Assembly (NCBI GenBank): GCA_017165825.1
Contig: CM029372.1
Coordinates: 25,379,524-25,443,523 of the forward strand
Direction: 5' to 3'
DNA length: 64,000 nucleotides
Source of the DNA: Hepsetus odoe
Lineage: Eukaryota; Chordata; Actinopteri; Characiformes; Hepsetidae
Below, in pieces: positions 52,843-63,920 of this stretch. A program made the position numbers and the translations under genes. Position 1 is the stretch's first letter, and the number at the start of each line of letters is the position of its first letter. Under the pieces are notes generated by a model that saw only the letters and a program-made list of their open reading frames with translations, searched no databases and was not told where the DNA came from.

Positions 52843-53594
52843 AGCTGGGTTCCCATAAAGAAGCATCTTCCATCTCTTCCTCGGAGAGATAAATGAAACC
52901 TGTCCAAGTGTGCGTGTGCGGACGGCTCTGCCTCGGCTGCGGCACCTCCGCCTCCTGAACCCCTGCAGGAATTAAAATGCATGAGTGAAGTTTTAATAAG
53001 GGGAAAGGATAATTTGAAAAGTCTTTGGGAGGAAAAAAAAAAAAAAAGTTTTCAAAAAATGTATCAATAAAAACCAGCACGGATTTTATGCATGGCAGCC
53101 TTTGTTGTAATTGCCTGTGCCTTTCTGATAGAGGGATGGCTTCAATAACACTAAATTAATAAATAAAGAAACAAACATTCTCTTTTATTGCTGCAAATAA
53201 ATAAATAAATAAAAATCAGTTGGAAAATGCTTAATAATGCCCCATGTCGGGACATCTAACTCAGTGCCCTTAAGCCTGATGTGGAGTTACAAGCATGATA
53301 ACACACCTCAGTCAGGAGCCGGGTGTGAGTTTTAGGAGCCTTATGCAAAGCAAAGGGTTTCTATTAAAAGTATTGTCCCCTTTGGTGAAGTAGGATACAG
53401 TAGCACTCAAAAGTTTGATATCTGGGCCAGTCTGCCTCACAGCTCGTCTCTGATTTGCTGAAATGCTGTGATTGTGATAGACAGCAGTTTCAGGCTTGTG
53501 TCTTCATTAGTTTCTGAGATTTAGAGGCTTTTAAAACGGGATGATGATGATGCTGATCATGGCGGCGCTGATTATTATTAATCTTATTATTATT
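52843..53594. other. Unique-looking DNA, no gene recognised
   Basis: An A run lies at 53034-53047 and an AATA run at about 53195-53212. Short minus frames near 52841-53080 show no domain. Confidence 0.45.
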
Positions 53595-53834
53595 CTCCTG
53601 GGTTCGACTCCCAGGTGGGACGGACCGGGTTCTTCGTTGAGAGTTTGTATGTTCTCCCTGTGTGTGCTTCCCCCAGGTCAGGTGGATTGGCGGTGATAAA
53701 TTATCCTGCAGGTGTGTGTCGGGTGACCTGTCCAGGGTATTTCTCCACCTTTGCCCTGTGAGAGCTGGGATAGGCTCCAGCACTTCCTGCGACCCGAACT
53801 GGGACAAGTGGCTCTGAAAATGAGCGAGCGATGA
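53595..53834 (+). repeat. Repeat C, head truncated
   Basis: B box 'gggttcgactccc' is followed by 'gagtttgtatgttctccctg', 'aggtcaggtggattggcggt', 'gggtgacctgtccagggtat', 'gagctgggataggctccagc' and end 'aagtggctctgaaaatgagc'. Confidence 0.9.
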
Positions 53835-54105
53835 ATGTTCGCGGAGATAAAAAAGACTCAAGTTGCTTTACTTTGTCCATCATTTATTGTTTTATAACAA
53901 AGAATATTGTTAAAGAATATGATGGTAAGCATTCATCTCTGTGTTCTATGTTTTGCATTTCTTAAATATTACCCCAATTATTGTTCATTTAGACCATAAT
54001 AGCTTGAATGTGGGACAAAAGATGCAGCCGTCATGCTGTCAATATTTATTAACCTTTTCAAAGATGAGTTTTCTGTATGTTTTACACTTCTTGAAGTCTA
54101 CAGCA

Positions 54106-54356
54106 CCGGAGCAGCGGGGGACTAGTGGTTAGGGAGTAGGCTCCAGGATCAGAAGGTCGTGGGCTTGAATCCCTGACCGGTAGGTCGTCTTGAGGTACTC
54201 CTGAGCAAGGTACCACCCCATCACTGCTCTCCAGGTGCTTTAAACTGCTGCCCCCTGCTGCACGGAGTGTGTGGGTGAAAAGCAGAGGTTGAATTCTGCA
54301 ATGTGTGCTTTGCCATGTTTCACAATGACAAAAAAGTCACTTTCACTTCACTTTCA
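54106..54356 (+). mobile_element. SINE-A copy, full length
   Basis: 'gcgggggactagtggttagg', B box 'gggcttgaatccc', 'gagcaaggtaccaccccatc', 'gtgggtgaaaagcagaggtt', 'catgtttcacaatgacaaaa' and a doubled tail 'gtcactttcacttcactttc' are all present. A repeat C fragment is joined directly to the tail. Confidence 0.92.
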
Positions 54357-54506
54357 TCTCCAGTCCATCTGACACGCATATCTGTGGGAGGACACCAGGA
54401 CACCTGTAAGAAAACCCACAAGAGAAGATGCGGTCCCAGTAAATTCCAGGCTACACGGCGTGAAATCAAACCCAGAGCTTTCTCACTGTGAGGTGACCTC
54501 TGTGGC
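54357..54506 (-). repeat. Repeat C fragment
   Basis: Plus-strand order is 'tctccagtccatctgacacg', 'gtgggaggacaccaggacac', 'gaaatcaaacccagagcttt' and 'ctcactgtgaggtgacctct'. The distal half of the element is missing, replaced by the SINE-A tail. Confidence 0.78.
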
Positions 54507-55084
54507 ATAGATTCGTCCCATTCACTGACTATACGTTCATCCTTATTGGTTTTATTTTGAATGACAGCATATGTCCAGTAGAGGATGAAAGGGGGCTTTT
54601 TTAGTTCAGAAAATGAGAGATTTCTATTTGAGCTTTAAGTAAACTGTATTTTTTTGTAACGTTCAGTGAAAACCCGCTACATTGAGAGACGGACAGATGG
54701 AATGGCAAAATGGGAACTCTGATGTTGTGGCTCCTGAGTGGAGAAAAGCTTTTTGTAAGGGTGTGGGAGAGTGGGCAGGTAATATAGCACTGATCAAAGT
54801 CAAAGTGGCCATCAATGGCTTCAAAGAAAAGAGAGAGAGAGAGAGACAGAGCGAGCATGTGTGCCAGGGAGAGAAAGAATGAGGGAATAAGAGAGTGAGA
54901 GAAAGAGAGCAGAGGACTGGCACATAGCTCATTATCCTCATGTCTGAACTGTCTGAACATCAAGTCTAAAAGCTCTGTGACTGTTGATGCATGATTCAGT
55001 GACATTAAATTCCCCTTTCAGTGCTTTCACAATTAATGGTGAGCGACCCTGAACGGTGAATGTCAAAGTCTGCAGTATAGGCTG
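54507..55084. other. Unique-looking DNA, no gene recognised
   Basis: It has a short AG run at 54829-54847. The 134-codon minus frame at 54601-55005 contains an SLSLSL stretch from that run and shows no domain. Confidence 0.45.
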
Positions 55085-55890
55085 CGTAAAGAGGGAGCAC
55101 TACGCCCAATCAGCCAAAACTTAAAAAACAGCCACCTAACGTTGAGTAGTCTGCCATTGTCTTGGTCGAAGATCATTTAAGTCCTGTAAATTGAAAGTGA
55201 CTACCCTTGTCATTGTGAAACGCAGCACGACGAAATTCAACCTCTGCGTCTACACACACGTGCAGCAGGGGGCAGCTATTGAAAGCACCCAGGGAGCAGT
55301 GACGGGGACGATACCTTGCTCAAGGATACCTCAGGGCAACCTACTGGTGAGGGAATCGAACCCACAATCTTCCGATCCGGGACCAACTCCCTAACCACTA
55401 GACTGTCTCACAAAAGCTTGATTGAGATCTGCAAATTTGAAGCCCAAGTCAACACCTTGACCTTCTTATCGTGTCCCTCACACATCGTTCCTGAACGTTT
55501 TTTTACAGTGTGGCTCATTACCCTGTTAAAAGAGACCAATGCCTTTAGGGAACACTGTTGCCACGAAGGGGTGAACTTGGTCAGTAGCAGTGTTTAGGTA
55601 GGTGGTGTCAAACAATCCAATGTACCCAGCAGAACACTGCCCAGAGCATCACACTCCCTCTGCCGGTTGCCTTTCTTCCCAAAATGCATCTCCACCGGTT
55701 AGTGACACACCCCGTCTCCATATGATGTGAAAGAAATGGGGCTCATTAGACCAGACCACCTTCTTCCATGGTCCAGGTCTGCAACTTAAGGGTTCATTTT
55801 AGGTGCTTTCAGTGGTGGACAGGCGTCAGCATGGGCCCTCTGACCAGTCTGCAGTCCCATAGGCAGGAAACATAGAGTGTTTTGTTTCAA
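55085..55890 (-). mobile_element. Tc1-like transposon relic, split by SINE-A
   Basis: Plus-strand wording follows a common vertebrate Tc1-like element transcribed from minus: 'cccaatcagccaaaac', 'catttaagtcctgtaaa', [SINE-A], 'ttgagatctgcaaatttga', 'agcccaagtcaacacctt', 'gttaaaagagaccaatgcc', 'tttaggtaggtggt', 'cccagcagaacactgccc', 'gcatcacactccctctgccg', 'ccagaccaccttcttccatg' and 'ggtggacaggcgtcagcatg'. Frames are interrupted many times. The transposase HTH part expected beyond 55890 is not recognisable. Confidence 0.8.
55191..55410 (-). mobile_element. SINE-A copy inserted in the Tc1 relic
   Basis: Plus-strand order is 'ttgaaagtgactacccttgt', 'acgacgaaattcaacctctg', 'gtgcagcagggggcagctat', 'gataccttgctcaaggatac', 'ggaatcgaacccacaatctt' and 'ctccctaaccactagac'. 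Tc1 wording stops just before and resumes just after, so the SINE is younger than the transposon. Confidence 0.92.
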
Positions 55891-56149
55891 AACACATTAA
55901 AGATGTCTTTTAAAATCAGAAGCAATCCTCTCCTTAATTCATTTCAATCAGCTGGTCGATGATTTTAAAAGAAAGCAGCTGAAGACTGCTGAATCTCCAA
56001 AAGAAGACAACACCGAACAGTTGTAAATCTATCAACCTAGCAAAGTTACTCCATGAGCTTAAATAAAACGCATCCAATGAGCTGAAGAAACACCAAAAAG
56101 AACATGTCTAAAATGTATATCCGACGTAAATCTAAAACAGCTTTTCACA

Positions 56150-56260
56150 ATAATAACTTCAAGCCTGCAGCCAAACATGGTGGTGGTAGTGTGTTGGTGC
56201 AAAAATACATTACAGCTTTTTTTGCATACTGGAACCATTAAAGAGGCCTTGCTGTGCTTT
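56150..56260 (+). mobile_element. Tc1-like transposase scrap (KHGGGS segment)
   Basis: 'agccaaacatggtggtggta' then 'gtgtgttggtgc' encodes the conserved KHGGGSV turn of Tc1-like transposases. It has the same wording as the relic at 0.9 kb but lies in a separate copy. Only this segment is recognisable. Confidence 0.6.
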
Positions 56261-56261
56261 A

Positions 56262-57069
56262 AATCTCATGTGTGATGTTCTTCCAACCAATTCACAATGT
56301 CGGCTTCTTGAGATCTCCTAGAAACCACACAAAAGTCAATATGCCTTTGTTTTTGTTTCGGTCCTTGTCCTGCCCCAGTCCTGCCCCTGCTCATCTGTGG
56401 TTGAAGGGGTTGTTTATTGTACCTACTCAACACTCAGTCACTCACTCACTCATTCACTCACTCAATTTCATAGCCGCTTGTCCTAACTAGGGTCGCGCAG
56501 GGTGCTGGAGTCTATTACAGCTCACAAAGGACGTAAGCTCAGTCTTCCCAATGCAACATCTTAACCCATAAAAAGTTCTTACCAACTACTGTGACAGATT
56601 TTGGAAACTGTAACTAATAAGGCAATTCATTGTACCAGACAAGTGGTTCTATTTCTGCTTCAACCGCAATGACAGGCATGTAATTTGATCAACTAATTCA
56701 CACTTTTCCTTTGAATCTTACGGAAGGACAGCGTTTGAGTCATTTCTACTACATTCATAATTTCTTGTTCAATTATGTGTTTGTTAAATGACAGGCCGCA
56801 ATCGAAATTGATTCATTTTTGTGTTTAAGGGCACAATTGTGCACCTTAGACATTTTCTCTTGCTGTCTGAATCACAAGATGAAATTCAGGAGTGATTCAT
56901 TGCAATCTACCACAGTGGCTTGTGAGCCACCAAAACGAAGCAAACTCAGACTCAGACAGTACATTTACAGCCTGCACTTCACATCTACAGTCAGCGGTGC
57001 TCAAGTGAAGCAAATACCCTGGAATGATTAAGATATGCTCTTTTCAACCAATCAGATTGTTTTTGCATG
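56262..57069. other. Unique-looking DNA apart from a repeat C scrap
   Basis: It contains the repeat C end at 56430-56535. The frame at 56819-57031 (70 codons) shows no motif. Confidence 0.45.
56430..56535 (-). repeat. Repeat C 3' end with (ACTC)n
   Basis: 'cactcactcactcattcact' then 'atagccgcttgtcctaacta', 'gggtgctggagtctattaca'. This is the complement of the repeat C end, with its (GAGT)n tail preserved. The element stops after about 75 bp, as expected of 5' truncation. Confidence 0.85.
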
Positions 57070-57535
57070 TATGATCACCACAGTGGATCATTCGTCACCG
57101 TTTCTTCCGGTCCTCTGCATCTTCCTCTTTCACATCGACCACCTGCGTGTCCTCTCTCACCACGTCCAAAAACCTCCTCTTTGTCCTTTCTCTTCTCCTC
57201 TTTCCTGGAAGCCCCATCTTCAACATCCTTCTCCTCGTCTCTCCTCTGGACATGTCCAAACCTGTGCGGTCTTGCTTGCCTCCAAATCGTCCAACCTAAG
57301 CTGTCTCTCTAATATACTTGTTCCTAATCCTGTCCATCCTCGTCCCTTCCAGCGCAAGTCTCAGCATCTTTAACTCTGACACCTCCAGCTCTGCCTCCTG
57401 TCTTTTCGTCAGCTCCACCGTCTCCAACCCGTATAACATAGCTGGCCTCACTACTGTCCGGTGAACCTTTCCTTTCACTGCTTTCACCAGTCTATCAAGT
57501 ATTCTACACTTTTGGTTTTTCACTGGAAGCTGCAA
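57070..57535 (-). mobile_element. RTE-type LINE, 3' coding end
   Basis: A minus frame at 57535-57296 reads KGKVHRTVVRPAMLYGLETV, then TKRQEAELEVSELKMLRLAL, then MDRIRNKYIRETA, then a stop. The next stretch (57296-57070) continues in broken frames with a GLPGKRREEKG-like and a KRKMQRTGRNG-like segment. This order is the C-terminal region after reverse transcriptase in fish RTE-like LINEs. The upstream RT core and endonuclease are missing, typical of 5' truncation. Confidence 0.82.
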
Positions 57536-58499
57536 AAATGGAATTATATTTGCATCAAAGATGCGTTTTGTTGTTGTGTGTGAACATCTGGATTGTCTTC
57601 ACTTCACTTTGGTGCTTTAAAAAACTACAAAACTGTGTTGCAATGCAGAGACACTCTAATTTCAAAAGAAAAACTGCAAACGGTCTCACTTTTAAATTTT
57701 TTTCTCAAGGAGCTGAAAGCTGGAGTTGCCCCATGAGAAAACCTCCCCCCTGCCCAAACCCACACAGCAGTGTTTACCTTCGCCTCAAGTGTTTCCTAAC
57801 CTTTTTTTTTTTTTACCCAGACCAAGGGCTTCCCTCAGCAGGAGTGGACGTCCACATTGCAGATAAAGGGCTAAGCTTTACGCTCGGCTTCTACCGCAGG
57901 TTTTCTGCATGGAGAGTAAAAAGAGAAGCTCTTTGCCCCAGGATCCATCTCAGATTCATAGCCAGGCAGGAGATTGTGGAGATGCACCATCGCACAATGT
58001 TATCAAGCTGGGTGCCGACTTCACTCCTTCTCCCGGCTTCAGCTGCTCGGCTAAGATGCAGTTTCATTGAGCAAGTTATTTAATTGGTAATTGCAGAGCA
58101 AAAGCATCCGTTTGTTTTCAGGAATCTGTGTCTCATCAGGACAAGTAACAGCGAAGCATGAAAGAGTGTGATTTTCTATATGATTTTCTTTATTTCTGCA
58201 TAAATATGACCTAAACATCATTGGATTTGTGCACACTTTCTAGCCAAAGCAGGTAAAGGAAGCATAAACCAATGAGACTAAAGTATCACATATGACCATG
58301 TATGTACGTATGTATGTATTTATTTATTTATTTATTTTCAGTATCTTCAATGTTCTCCCCATGCAATAGCAGCAGATATTTTCAGAAATGTGCAACCAGC
58401 TTGTAGGGATTTTAACAAACTCCTCCATGCAGAACAGCTTTGCTTTTTTTAAAATTTTTTTTAAAAAAGCATCCCACTACTTCTAAACACAGTTGCTCA
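57536..58499. other. Unique-looking DNA with a 181-codon frame, not called
   Basis: The frame at 57538-58083 (plus) is the longest outside tandem repeats. It has an FFFFYP run from a T tract (57805-57816) and no recognisable domain. 'tttttttttttacccag' at about 57820 could serve as a splice acceptor, but no exon partner is visible. A TATG/TTTA run lies at about 58302-58337. Confidence 0.35.
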
Positions 58500-58700
58500 T
58501 CCTAGAGGTTCACATACTTTTGCCACTCTACATTTCCCTCAATAAATAATTAAGCATGTGCAATATTATCGGCACATTTAATTGGCTTCTCCTTATTCTT
58601 CTTCTTTAGAATTTCAATATCTGAAAATGCTTTTAGGTCTTACTGATGCACAAATATAGAAAATTCTAAAGAGTTCACAAACTTTCGAGCATCACTAGAT
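58500..58700 (+). mobile_element. DNA-transposon end motifs
   Basis: 'ggttcacatacttttgccac' at about 58508 and 'gagttcacaaactttcgagc' at about 58671 are the wording of Tc1/mariner-type terminal repeats known in fishes. They are in the same orientation, so they may be two separate end fragments. No transposase is recognisable between them. Confidence 0.45.
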
Positions 58701-58719
58701 GTTACTAGCCCCGTCCTGA

Positions 58720-58958
58720 AAGTGCAGCGGTAGCAGTAGCAGCAAGGAACTAAGCCAGAGGATCGGAAGGTCTTGGGTTCGAATCCCAGACCAGTAGGTT
58801 GCCATGAGGTACCACTGAGCAAGGTACCGTCCCCATCACTGCTCCCCGGGCGTTTTAAATAGCTACCCCCTGCTTCACGTGTGTGAAATGCAGAGGCTGA
58901 ATTTCAGTGTGTCTCGCTGTGCCGTGTTTCACAATGACAAAATCAGTCACTTTCACTT
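58720..58958 (+). mobile_element. SINE-A copy, full length
   Basis: The head 'gtgcagcggtagcagtagca' has a decayed A box. B box 'gggttcgaatccc', 'gagcaaggtaccgtccccat', 'gtgtgaaatgcagaggctga' and 'tgtttcacaatgacaaaatc' follow, with tail 'gtcactttcact'. Confidence 0.92.
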
Positions 58959-59643
58959 GTCCCTGTTATATCACACTCCCTTCTTACCAGTAATATCAAA
59001 AGCATCATTTCCTTTTATTATTTTTCTATATTTCTTTATTTTATTCACAGCTTAATGAAAGGAACAGAGATTTATTGTGGAAGGTGCTGATTTTTCGCTT
59101 CATAAGACATTTGTGTAGAGGAGACGTAGAGGAGATGCTTTATTATGAGATGAACTTAATAAAGTCACTGTTGTGGATGGCCCTAGACGATTCGTTTAAT
59201 TAGAAAACAGTTGCATTTTTAGTTTTATGTCGTTTTTTTTATTGTCTTATATTAAAAGGAACAGAAAGAGTACACAGTTAAACCCGTCTGCCGCTGGAAA
59301 ACACTCACCACAGCTCTGTATTAATAAAGTCTTGGGAACATAGTGATTATATTATGGAGCACATGTTAAATCACCTCTAATTCATATATTAAAGAATAAT
59401 ATATAACAGTATTTTTCATGAAAAAAAAAAAAATTAATTTGAGATTGTGGCCTAAAAAGTTTGAGCAAGAATCCTGGGATCTATCTACAGATTAGCAATC
59501 GCCAATCAAATTCTCACTCTTTTCTTTCAAATGCATAAAAAATATCCCTCCAGCAAAGAAAGAAATCACTTTTAGGACCTGATTCTTCATCCCTATCCAG
59601 CTCACTAACACAACTGTGCAAATGCATGTTCGAGTGTGTAAAC
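58959..59643. other. AT-rich DNA, no gene recognised
   Basis: AT-rich with an A run at about 59422-59433. There is no repeat family or open frame of interest. Confidence 0.45.
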
Positions 59644-59644
59644 A

Positions 59645-59690
59645 GAGTGCTGTGAAAAAGTATTTGCCTAGTGTTTGCCTTTATTAATGA
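59645..59690 (+). mobile_element. Tc1/mariner terminal-repeat scrap
   Basis: 'agtgctgtgaaaaagtattt' then 'gcctagtgtttgcc' is the wording of a common fish Tc1/mariner terminus. The SINE-A copy that follows interrupts it. Confidence 0.5.
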
Positions 59691-59704
59691 CACAGTTAAT
59701 TGAT

Positions 59705-59868
59705 TTATGAAAGTGACTATTTGACATTGTGAAATAAGGCTCACAGCGAAACACAATGAAAGGCGACCTCTGCTTTGCACCCGCACACACCGTGCAGCTA
59801 CGTAAAGCGCCCAGGGAGCAGTGATGGTGACGGTACCTTGGTCAAGGGTAGCCTAATGGTCTGGGATG
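59705..59868 (-). mobile_element. SINE-A copy, head lost
   Basis: 'atgaaagtgactatttgaca', 'ctcacagcgaaacacaatga', 'gacctctgctttgcacccgc' and 'ggtaccttggtcaagggtag' are present, ending at 'ggtctggga'. Confidence 0.86.
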
Positions 59869-61542
59869 TCTATCCCAGGTGGAAAGACATGTCCCAGAAA
59901 CATCTAATCTGGAAAAAATGTAGTTAAACTCAAAAGACAATATAAACAAACACATAATCATTGTTTGCGTAGCATGTATATGATAATAGAGTTGCTTTCA
60001 TCTACAAGAAGGCACCTCCTTTAAACCAGATCTCCCCTCGCATGAGATAATACTATAGCCTCTCTCAGCTGGATTGTAATATAAATCAAACGTACAGCAA
60101 CGCAGCAGTAATGGCTGTTTATTTTTAGGGGTTAAGCAGTTATAGAATTGGTTTGTGCAACAAGAAGGTACTGCATTTATTTGATTTAAGCAACAATGGC
60201 TTTACCCATATTTTATTGGACCTGTATCGTTATTATGTCACCGCAGGCATGCAGGCTCACTTCCACACACGCGTGCATCCACGCAACACGCACACACATT
60301 GGACATTTACCCTCCTTTGAACAGACTGCCCTTGTAAAGGACGGTGGCACCTTGTTAGCGCCCAGATGAATGTGTGCATCATCTGGCTGTATAGAGTATT
60401 ACCAGAAGACGACTCCATTACACCGAAACGAGCTTCTCTCCCAGCTTTCGCGGCTGCTGCAGCTCCGTGGTCTAAATCTGCAGCATGTCAGTGGAATACA
60501 TTACCAGTCGGCACGTCAAATGCCATCCATAACGACCAATTACGGAGCGGCAGCACAACGGTACGTCTTGCGCAAATGGACTGGAGATGTATCACAACAG
60601 GAGGAACTACACAAAAACAATAAATCTGAATCCAGTGAAGTGAAGGCTCTGGTGATTGATCTCTGCACATGTCTTCGGTTATCTCTTGGCAAAGATGATA
60701 TCAGCACTTTTACAAATTAATTAGAAACGTATGACGATGACAAAGGATGTGGAAGAACTATAAATCCAGCCATAATGGCTCAAGAAAGTGGTGCTGAAAA
60801 TCAAGGGGCATGTAAAAATCGCCTTGTTCCACCAGTAGCTTATGCACTGCGGATAACCGTACTGCTTGATCAAGATGGACTCTGTTAATACTTCCTTCAG
60901 TGGGCCATTAGAATAAGCAGGGGAGAAGATACAAGGTGAACTGTAGGTCAGTCTGGGTTTCGCCGACCTCCTTATCTCTGGACAACCATCACCACTCTGC
61001 TCATCCATGAGCTTAATCTGCTAGTGCGGCACAGCAGCCCTTACTAATTAGTGCATCGATAACAGGTTAGACCACAAAACCACATTTGCTAAAGTCTATC
61101 ATTCTGTACAAATGTTTGAATGCCCTCAGCCAAAGCACATGTCGTGTTGAATTCCAAAGTGAAAATAAATGAATTCGTGCTCAAAGGTCCCCCGTCTTGG
61201 CCCTGGAGTCGTCAGCCTGCATATTTTAGTGTTTTCCTCCTTGAATACACTCATTTCGACCAAGAAAATGCTTATTAATGAGCTGATTAGTTGGACCAGT
61301 TGTGTTGGGAGCAGGGAAAACATTGAAATGTGCAGAGCATGAAAGCTCCAGGAGGAGCTTTGGGGAACTTCAGGGGAAAAAATGAATCTGAAACTTTCTG
61401 CCAATGTTTTTTGTTTGTTTGTTGTGTTAAATGTACAAGAACAAGGTAAGAATATCAGTACTTTACTAAAGCCTGGTATGGTGAGAATCTATTACTTCAT
61501 GATTTGCTTCCAAAGACCCAGATTTGCGTGAATTTTTAGTTG
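59869..61542. other. Unique-looking DNA with an uncalled 116-codon frame
   Basis: 60370-60720 holds overlapping plus frames of 116 and 85 codons with mixed composition and no domain I recognise. Upstream 'ctttgaacagactgcccttg' offers no clear promoter. It may be a decayed retroelement or chance. 61126-61404 has a 92-codon minus frame, also unrecognised. Confidence 0.35.
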
Positions 61543-61661
61543 CAGTGTTGTTGTCTCTCATTTTCAGTTCAGTCTCTGTACCTGAGCAGTTCTCCAGATC
61601 TTCCTGAAGGACAGTGTTGTTGTCTCTCATTTTCAGTCCAGTCTCTGTACCTGAGCAGTTT
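61543..61661 (+). repeat. 69-bp tandem duplication
   Basis: 'cagtgttgttgtctctcatt' then 'ttcagt(t/c)cagtctctgtacc' begins at 61543 and 61612, near-identical over about 50 bp. It lies just before repeat E copy 2. Confidence 0.93.
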
Positions 61662-62015
61662 GATAGTTCTGTGTTGGTTAATCCACACAGTGATCTACAT
61701 CTGAACCTTCAAGCAGAACAAAGCATCTAACCTAAGACATGAAACAGTGAAGAAACAGGAGCAGCTGATTCCAGATGATCAGGGGATTCATCTACTGCTG
61801 ATGCTGACCACTGAGTGCTTGGAACCCCTTTATCTAGAACCTCGTATCTTTAGACACTTTGCAGCCTGGAGCACTAAAACATTTGTTCCCATTTCGTTCA
61901 TTTAATCCACTCAATATGATGAAGATAACACAGTTTGATGGACATAAAATAGTATTTTTGCACCAACAAGGGGATTCTTAACAATATAATTCAAAATGAA
62001 GGTGCATGATTTCCT
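61662..62015 (+). repeat. Interspersed repeat E, copy 2
   Basis: 'cagtgaagaaacaggagcag', 'gattccagatgatcagggga', 'ctactgctgatgctgaccac', 'gcttggaacccctttatcta', 'ctaaaacatttgttcccatt', 'cacagtttgatggacataaa' and 'ttgcaccaacaaggggattc' match repeat E copy 1 at 49.2 kb in order, inverted relative to it. Confidence 0.75.
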
Positions 62016-63422
62016 TAATTTCATTCATTCATTTATCAATTTACTATCTCAGCCATTCATCATGTGAAGAGTCGTGTGTGGTGTCTGAGCCTTTCCCAGC
62101 ACAAGGCAAAAAGGGGGCAAAGAAAAATGAAACAATTAATCCATAATTGTCCATTAAAATGTGCAGAAAGGGGTTCTTGGGGAAAAATATACATAATTTG
62201 AGCAGAAGTATCCAAACTTTTCCATATAATTGTACACTGTGTATGTTCACTGGTAAATCTGGAGTTCACTGGTTAGGATGGCTTAGACTGCTTAATCATA
62301 GATTAGGCTGTGCTTCTATTTGTGGTTTACTTTATGGCATTATTTGCATTTTCATTCACTTTTGTAAAAACTGCTAGATTTTTGAGGGACATTTTTATAT
62401 AACTGGGTATCCATTATAGATATCCAGTGGAGTCCACTGCTCTGCAGCTTTCAATGCATCCTAAGAGATGACTTTTGCCCATTTTTTATTGCCCCACAGA
62501 TAAAGCCCTGTGTAGAAAAAAAACATGCTGACAACAGCTGGACAGCAAAATCAGAGCTGTTTTGTGCTTCAGGTGAAAATCAGGATGTTCCTTAATTAAT
62601 CTTTTAGATATTCCTGTCCACTTCTTGCTTGGACATGTCCAAAATAAAAAAGATTTCTAAATTGTAAAAAAAATTGTAATGTCGCCATCCTGATTCTTTG
62701 AAAAGAGCAAAATATGGCGACCCCCGAGCAGCACTAAGAGACTATAAAAGGAATGTTTTATCTCTATGGACATTTAGCAGCAAGCCAACAGACAACTGTC
62801 ACACATATCTCCCCTCACACTGCCTGTGGCACCTTCTCACTTGGAAAGCTGCATCTCAGTCTCAAGGTCTGGTCCTCGCCCTGAGCCAAAGATTGAATGA
62901 CTTGTATTATTTACTAAATTCCAGCAATGCAGAGGTCAGCACCTTTTTATGGGAGGCTCGGAAAAAATTCAAACACGAAACAACATTTTAGTGCTTTTTT
63001 TGCTGAATCAGCAGAAACCACTGCCTGACACTGATTGTTTTTGCATGTGAAGGCCAGGCCTGCACACCTAGCTGTAGGAAGGATTCCCTCCTGGTACCAG
63101 GTGTTCCTCATGAGGGAAACGTATATATACTTCTGTGTGTCAGGGCAGAGCTGTCAGTTCTATGTCCGATTGCTGTTTTCTCATACTGTCTCCATAGTCA
63201 TCGTCTCCGCCACATTTGCTTTATAGGATATTGGCCAAACTGACATCCGTCATGGACAGTTCCTCTCACCCCCTGCAGTGGGGGCTCCATTAGTAACAGA
63301 CTGCTGCACCCATCATGAAAGAAAAAAAGATACTGCAGGTCCTTCATCCAATCTGCAGTCCATTGAAGCCACTCTGCTGGTGTTCTTCACGTCACTTTTT
63401 ACAAACCGCCTCATCTTATTCA
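62016..63422. other. Unique-looking DNA, no gene recognised
   Basis: Frames of 60-97 codons show no motif. No repeat family is recognised. 62280-62315 contains an imperfect palindrome ('ggcttagactgcttaatcat' and so on) of unknown meaning. Confidence 0.4.
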
Positions 63423-63731
63423 CTCACACTCATCCTCATTTTCTTAGCCACTTGTCCCAATTAATTGTCCTAATCGTGGGGGGCTGCTGGAGTGTATCCC
63501 AGCTTTGAAATCAAGAGGAAACCCTAGTGAAAGGTCACCAGTCCTTCTCATGGCAGGCAAACACACTCACACATACGGGCAGTTTAGCATCTACAATCCA
63601 CCTGATGTGCAGGTCTTTGGATGGTGGGGGGAAACCTCACACAGAAAGGATCTGGCAGTCCCGCCTGGGAATCGAGTCCAGGACCTTCTCGCTGTGAGGC
63701 GACAGCACCCGCTGCGTACCGTGCCACCCCG
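63423..63731 (-). repeat. Repeat C, near full length
   Basis: Plus-strand order is 'cattttcttagccacttgtc', 'ggggctgctggagtgtatcc', 'ggtcaccagtccttctcatg', 'cagtttagcatctacaatcc', 'cctgatgtgcaggtctttgg', 'cctgggaatcgagtccagga', 'cttctcgctgtgaggcgaca' and 'gtaccgtgccacccc' (head). It carries an (ACTC)-type remnant at its 3' end. Confidence 0.92.
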
Positions 63732-63920
63732 TATTCACTCTGTAAAATTATATTCTGAGAAATACAAACTGTACTGTGATTTTTTTTCAGAAATGACCAT
63801 ATTACTTTGAAAAATGCTACAGTGCTGCTCTAGATTTCTATGAATATATTGAATAGATCTAATTCTGTGTTTTATGCTATGGCATAAATAGAGCTTATAG
63901 TCTATTCGATTCTCTCATGT

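Noticed and set aside
57035..57373. A plus-strand 112-codon protein
   Set aside because: It is the shadow of the minus-strand RTE-type LINE coding end, whose wording is recognisable.
57538..58083. A 181-codon protein gene
   Set aside because: No domain is recognised, it includes a poly-T-encoded FFFF run, and there is no supporting splice or promoter structure that I can verify.
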